Shown here piece by piece: positions 21,773 through 23,793 of a DNA stretch of 23,793 nt. A program made the position numbers and the translations under genes. The stretch lies in contig CAXMOP010000065.1 in NCBI GenBank assembly GCA_964195155.1, positions 1 to 23,793 of the forward strand, given 5' to 3'. This DNA comes from JACZST01 sp964195155. Its GTDB lineage: Bacteria > Actinomycetota > Acidimicrobiia > Spongiisociales > UBA5794. Position 1 is the stretch's first letter. Each line of letters begins with the position of its first letter. The notes under the pieces were generated by a model. It had not been told where the DNA came from. It did not search any database and worked only from the letters and a program-made list of their open reading frames with translations.

Positions 21773-21778
21773 CTCCTC
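21773..21778 (-). promoter_or_regulatory. Shine-Dalgarno sequence deciding the TTG start of the protease gene
   Basis: GAGGAG on the minus strand, 5 nt before the TTG at 21767. It is among the strongest ribosome sites in the window and indicates a leadered mRNA, unlike the neighbouring kinase and regulator genes. Confidence 0.6.
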
Positions 21779-21794
21779 TGAGTCGAACCTCCGC

Positions 21795-21816
21795 AACCTA
21801 CGCGATCGCGTGTCAA
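21795..21816 (-). promoter_or_regulatory. Candidate promoter/operator of the protease-MoxR operon
   Basis: Minus strand: TTGACA (21816-21811), a perfect 12-bp palindrome ACGCGATCGCGT (21811-21800), then TAGGTT (21800-21795). TAGGTT sits 27 nt before the TTG and would leave a short leader with the GAGGAG site. The TTGACA/TAGGTT spacing of 10 nt is too short for a standard pair, so TTGACA may be coincidental. The palindrome could be a regulator site. Confidence 0.3.
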
Positions 21817-21834
21817 CCTCGGATAAAGAAATTG

Positions 21835-21985
21835 CCGCTACGAGCCCAGGGCCCCCAGCGTCATAGGTACCGCTACGAGCCCAGGGCTCAACGGTTTCGG
21901 GGATTCCGCGGGCTCCCAGTGGTCATAGGTACCGCTACGAGCCCAGGGCTCGTAGCGGTCATATGTGCCGCTACGGGCCCTGGGG
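21835..21985. repeat. Cluster of about four related repeat units at the kinase/protease junction
   Basis: A 30-bp unit occurs twice without mismatch, at 21860-21889 and 21922-21951 (period 62 bp). It begins GTCATAGGTACCGCTACGAG and ends in CCCAGGGCTC. A degenerate copy lies at 21958-21985, and a partial copy CCGCTACGAGCCCAGGGC at 21835-21852. Two copies lie inside the kinase gene, one overlaps its stop codon and one lies beyond it. The core GAGCCCAGGGCTC is itself palindromic. Confidence 0.85.
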
Positions 21986-22964
21986 TTGGTTCGAGGAGGG
22001 GGCTCCATGCCGGGTGGACACCGTCTGCGGTGATTTCGGTGGGATCGGCGTCGAGCGACTGCGGGATCCAGATGACGAACTCAGCGCCGCCGCCCAGCTC
22101 GGAACGAAGCGTCACCAGCCCTCCGTGATGTTCGGCGATCTGGCGGGTGATGGCGAGACCGAGGCCCGTGCGCGACTCGCCCCCCAGGCTGGCCTGGTCG
22201 TCAGACCAGTGTCGTTGGAACACCCGGCCATGCTGGCGAGGGTCCAAGCCGGGGCCCTGGTCGTCGACCCCGACCCACGCGAAGCCACAATGTGTCCCGG
22301 CGCCGACGCGGAGCACGGAATAGGGTCGACTGAGGCGAACGGCGTTGCCGATCAGGTTGGCGAGCCCTCGTTTGAGTGCTTTGCGGTCGCCCCCGACCAC
22401 AACGGCGGCGCGGATTCGCTCGACGGTGAGCCGCTGGGCGTCAATCGGTCCCTGGTGCTCGGCGACGACCTCGGCGAGCAGCCGATACAGGTCGACCTCG
22501 GTGCGCTTGGCCTCCGGTGTCTCGTTGCGGGCGAAGATGATGAGATCGTCGACGGTTCCGGCAGCGCGATCGACGGCTCGGCGCACCACGCCGGCGGATC
22601 GTCTCAGGTCGGCGACGGTTGCGTCCCGGTCGCCGCGGGCGACATCAAGCGTGGTGGCCATCACGGCCAATGGGTTACGCAGCTCGTGGGCGAGGTCTTG
22701 CACCGATGCCCAGCGCTCTTCGGTTCGCGCTTCGAGTCGGGCGAGCCGTCGATCGGCATGAGCGGATTGCTCGATCCGTTCTTCATCAAGGTGCGAACCG
22801 ACGAGCCAGCCCGTGGCGAGCACGGCGAGGGACAGCCATCCAATCGTGAGCACCAACGAGACGCCTGGTCCCGCCAGCAGGTAGGAAATGACGGCGATCA
22901 GCGCCGTGGTGCCAGAGATCAGTGTGGTGAGGATCAGCATCAGCCGGGACCGAATGGATCGCAT
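21888..22964 (-). CDS. Sensor histidine kinase with repeat-encoded C-terminal tail
   Basis: A 358-aa membrane kinase. Two N-terminal membrane helices (about 8-31 and 36-57) are separated by only a few residues, so there is almost no external sensor domain. The HisKA phosphoacceptor is His93 in DLAHELRNPLAVM. The ATPase domain shows the N box (LIGNAVRLS), G1 (DDQGPGLD), the F region (VFQRHW) and G2 (GESRTGLGLAI). The catalytic domain ends near residue 310 (FVIWIPQSLD). The remaining residues include TPGPVAAHMTATSPGLVAVP, two copies of a short peptide encoded by the DNA repeats at 21922-21985. The stop is formed by a base change in the next repeat copy. It lies 122 nt downstream of the response regulator and has a TAGATT box 6 nt before its ATG; the gap between them holds nothing I recognise. 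Confidence 0.92.
   Translation of the reverse strand: MRSIRSRLMLILTTLISGTTALIAVISYLLAGPGVSLVLTIGWLSLAVLATGWLVGSHLDEERIEQSAHADRRLARLEARTEERWASVQDLAHELRNPLAVMATTLDVARGDRDATVADLRRSAGVVRRAVDRAAGTVDDLIIFARNETPEAKRTEVDLYRLLAEVVAEHQGPIDAQRLTVERIRAAVVVGGDRKALKRGLANLIGNAVRLSRPYSVLRVGAGTHCGFAWVGVDDQGPGLDPRQHGRVFQRHWSDDQASLGGESRTGLGLAITRQIAEHHGGLVTLRSELGGGAEFVIWIPQSLDADPTEITADGVHPAWSPLLEPTPGPVAAHMTATSPGLVAVPMTTGSPRNPRNR
21931..21959. repeat. Perfect 14-bp inverted repeat within the kinase gene
   Basis: The left arm ACCGCTACGAGCCC (21931-21944) and right arm GGGCTCGTAGCGGT (21946-21959) pair without mismatch around a single A at 21945. It could form a strong hairpin or cruciform. No T-run follows on either strand, so it is not a typical intrinsic terminator. 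Confidence 0.85.
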
Positions 22965-22970
22965 GACCGG

Positions 22971-22976
22971 AATCTA
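22971..22976 (-). promoter_or_regulatory. Candidate -10 box of the histidine kinase gene
   Basis: TAGATT on the minus strand, 6 nt before the ATG at 22964, the best match to the TANNNT consensus in the window. It suggests the kinase can be transcribed separately from the response regulator. Confidence 0.45.
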
Positions 22977-23086
22977 CGACGAGCGCCCAAATAGCGGTAG
23001 GGATGACGGTCGTGCGGCTCAATCCGCTCTTGCCGCTTCGGGCGAGTGCTCCGGCCACGGCTCAGCTTGGCTGGGCCGCGGCGGGC

Positions 23087-23764
23087 TCAGACCACCTGGC
23101 GCAGCCGATAGCCCGCACCGACCACCGTCTCGATGAGGTCGTCGCAGCCGGCGTCGCGCAACTTGCGGCGAAGATTCGAGATCGTCACCCGCACTGTATG
23201 AGTGAACGGGTCGGCGTGCTCGTCCCAGACGTGATCGAGAAGCCGCTCCGTGCTGATCACCTCACCGGGATGCAGCATGAAATAGCGGAGCAGGGCGAAC
23301 TCCTTGCTGGTGAGATCAAGCGCCGCCTCGTCATGGGCCACCTCATGGCGGGCAGCATCGAGACGGAGCCCGCTCACCTCGACGACCGCGCTCCCAGCCA
23401 TCGAGTCTCTGCGGAGCAGGGCACGGAGGCGGGCAAGCAGCTCGGGCAGGGCGAACGGCTTGGCCAGGTAGTCATCGGCGCCCTCGTCGAGCCCGGCGAC
23501 CCGCTCCTCGATCGAGTCGCGTGCGGTGAGCATCAGCACCCGGGTAGTCGCGTCTGGTTCCATCCGGATTGCCCGGCACACCTCGAGACCATCGATGTCC
23601 GGCAGATTCAAATCGAGCAGCACCGCGTCGTATGGAGTGTAGGAAAGGCGGTCCAAGGCGGTGGCTCCGTCCGGGGCCGCGTCGACCGCGTACCCCTCCC
23701 GGCGCAGACCGACGGTGAGGGCGTCGGCAAGATCGGCTTCATCTTCGACGATCAGCACCCGCAT
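23087..23764 (-). CDS. OmpR/PhoB-family response regulator
   Basis: A 225-aa two-component regulator. The receiver domain (about 1-118) has the acidic pair in VEDEAD (Glu7, Asp8), phosphoacceptor Asp51 in DAVLLDLNLPDIDG, the conserved Thr80 in MLTAR and Lys102 in YLAKPF. The C-terminal winged-helix DNA-binding domain (about 128-223) has LTSKEFALLRYFMLHPGEVI, the recognition helix region HTVRVTISNLRRKLRDAG and the closing wing VVGAGYRLR. It is encoded just upstream of the histidine kinase on the same strand, so the two should form one phosphorelay. The neighbouring protease/MoxR operon, with a palindrome in its promoter region, is a plausible target, but this is inference. The start is ATG with TAGCCT 6 nt upstream. 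Confidence 0.96.
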   Translation of the reverse strand: MRVLIVEDEADLADALTVGLRREGYAVDAAPDGATALDRLSYTPYDAVLLDLNLPDIDGLEVCRAIRMEPDATTRVLMLTARDSIEERVAGLDEGADDYLAKPFALPELLARLRALLRRDSMAGSAVVEVSGLRLDAARHEVAHDEAALDLTSKEFALLRYFMLHPGEVISTERLLDHVWDEHADPFTHTVRVTISNLRRKLRDAGCDDLIETVVGAGYRLRQVV

Positions 23765-23770
23765 GAGTCC

Positions 23771-23776
23771 AGGCTA
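23771..23776 (-). promoter_or_regulatory. Candidate -10 box of the response regulator gene
   Basis: TAGCCT on the minus strand, 6 nt before the ATG at 23764. The window ends 17 nt further on, so a -35 region cannot be evaluated. Confidence 0.4.
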
Positions 23777-23793
23777 TGTCCGAATCGAAACAA

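Noticed and set aside
21795..21816. Classical sigma-70 promoter TTGACA/TAGGTT for the protease operon
   Set aside because: The spacing is 10 nt, far from 16-18; only the TAGGTT part or the palindrome may be meaningful.
21931..21959. Intrinsic terminator of the two-component operon
   Set aside because: No T-run on either strand, and the hairpin lies before the kinase stop codon in the coding direction.
21835..21985. CRISPR array
   Set aside because: Only two exact copies, strongly palindromic, partly inside a coding gene, and no cas genes nearby.
20596..22128. Plus-strand frames of about 490-510 codons opposite the protease gene
   Set aside because: They are antisense to a protease with a complete catalytic triad; the translations are biased and repetitive.
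1..23793. Mobile element, prophage or integron explaining the galK junction and the repeats
   Set aside because: No transposase, integrase, resolvase, target-site duplication or phage gene is visible anywhere in the window.

Overview
This is a GC-rich, very densely packed bacterial chromosome segment. No stretch longer than about 250 bp lacks a gene, and I see no tRNA, rRNA, insertion sequence, integrase or CRISPR array. I place it in the Actinomycetota, possibly a class such as Acidimicrobiia. The reasons are base composition, an ArsC of the type common in that phylum, many GTG starts and 4-bp overlaps, and repeated TANNNT boxes 6-8 nt before start codons (the actinobacterial leaderless promoter layout). 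The class-level placement is inference.

Layout. (a) 1-5252: a truncated potassium-channel-like gene and a divergent hot-dog/thioesterase-like gene. A minus-strand group follows in transcription order: arsC, a possible 24-aa ORF, an MFS transporter, a beta-propeller lipoprotein and a BNR/Asp-box propeller protein. (b) 5274-7947: a plus-strand group of DUF1684 protein, pirin and amidohydrolase, divergent from arsC across a 21-bp gap whose symmetric TATATA may serve both directions. (c) 7979-12850: a lone lipoprotein, then a divergent four-gene operon of ECF sigma factor, membrane protein (probable regulator) and two lipoproteins, every junction being a 4-bp overlap. (d) 12903-15919 (minus): a NUDIX hydrolase and a LemA/DUF2207 pair. 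The DUF2207 gene appears to start at CTG. (e) 16135-17420: a galactokinase whose last part looks replaced by the 3' end of an unrelated secreted-protein gene. (f) 17421-23764 (minus): an OmpR-type response regulator and histidine kinase, then a fully overlapping operon of an HtrA-like membrane protease without a PDZ domain, MoxR ATPase, DUF58 protein and VWA membrane protein.

How the parts may work together. Regions (c), (d) and (f) look like three envelope-facing modules: an ECF sigma switch with its own lipoproteins, a LemA/DUF2207 membrane pair, and a two-component system beside a protease/MoxR/DUF58/VWA operon. A family of 30-bp direct and inverted repeats lies at the histidine kinase/protease junction and encodes the end of the kinase. 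The most distinctive points are the division between leaderless TANNNT starts and translationally coupled overlaps, the CTG start, the galK 3' junction, the repeat-coded kinase tail, and the PDZ-less protease heading the MoxR operon.
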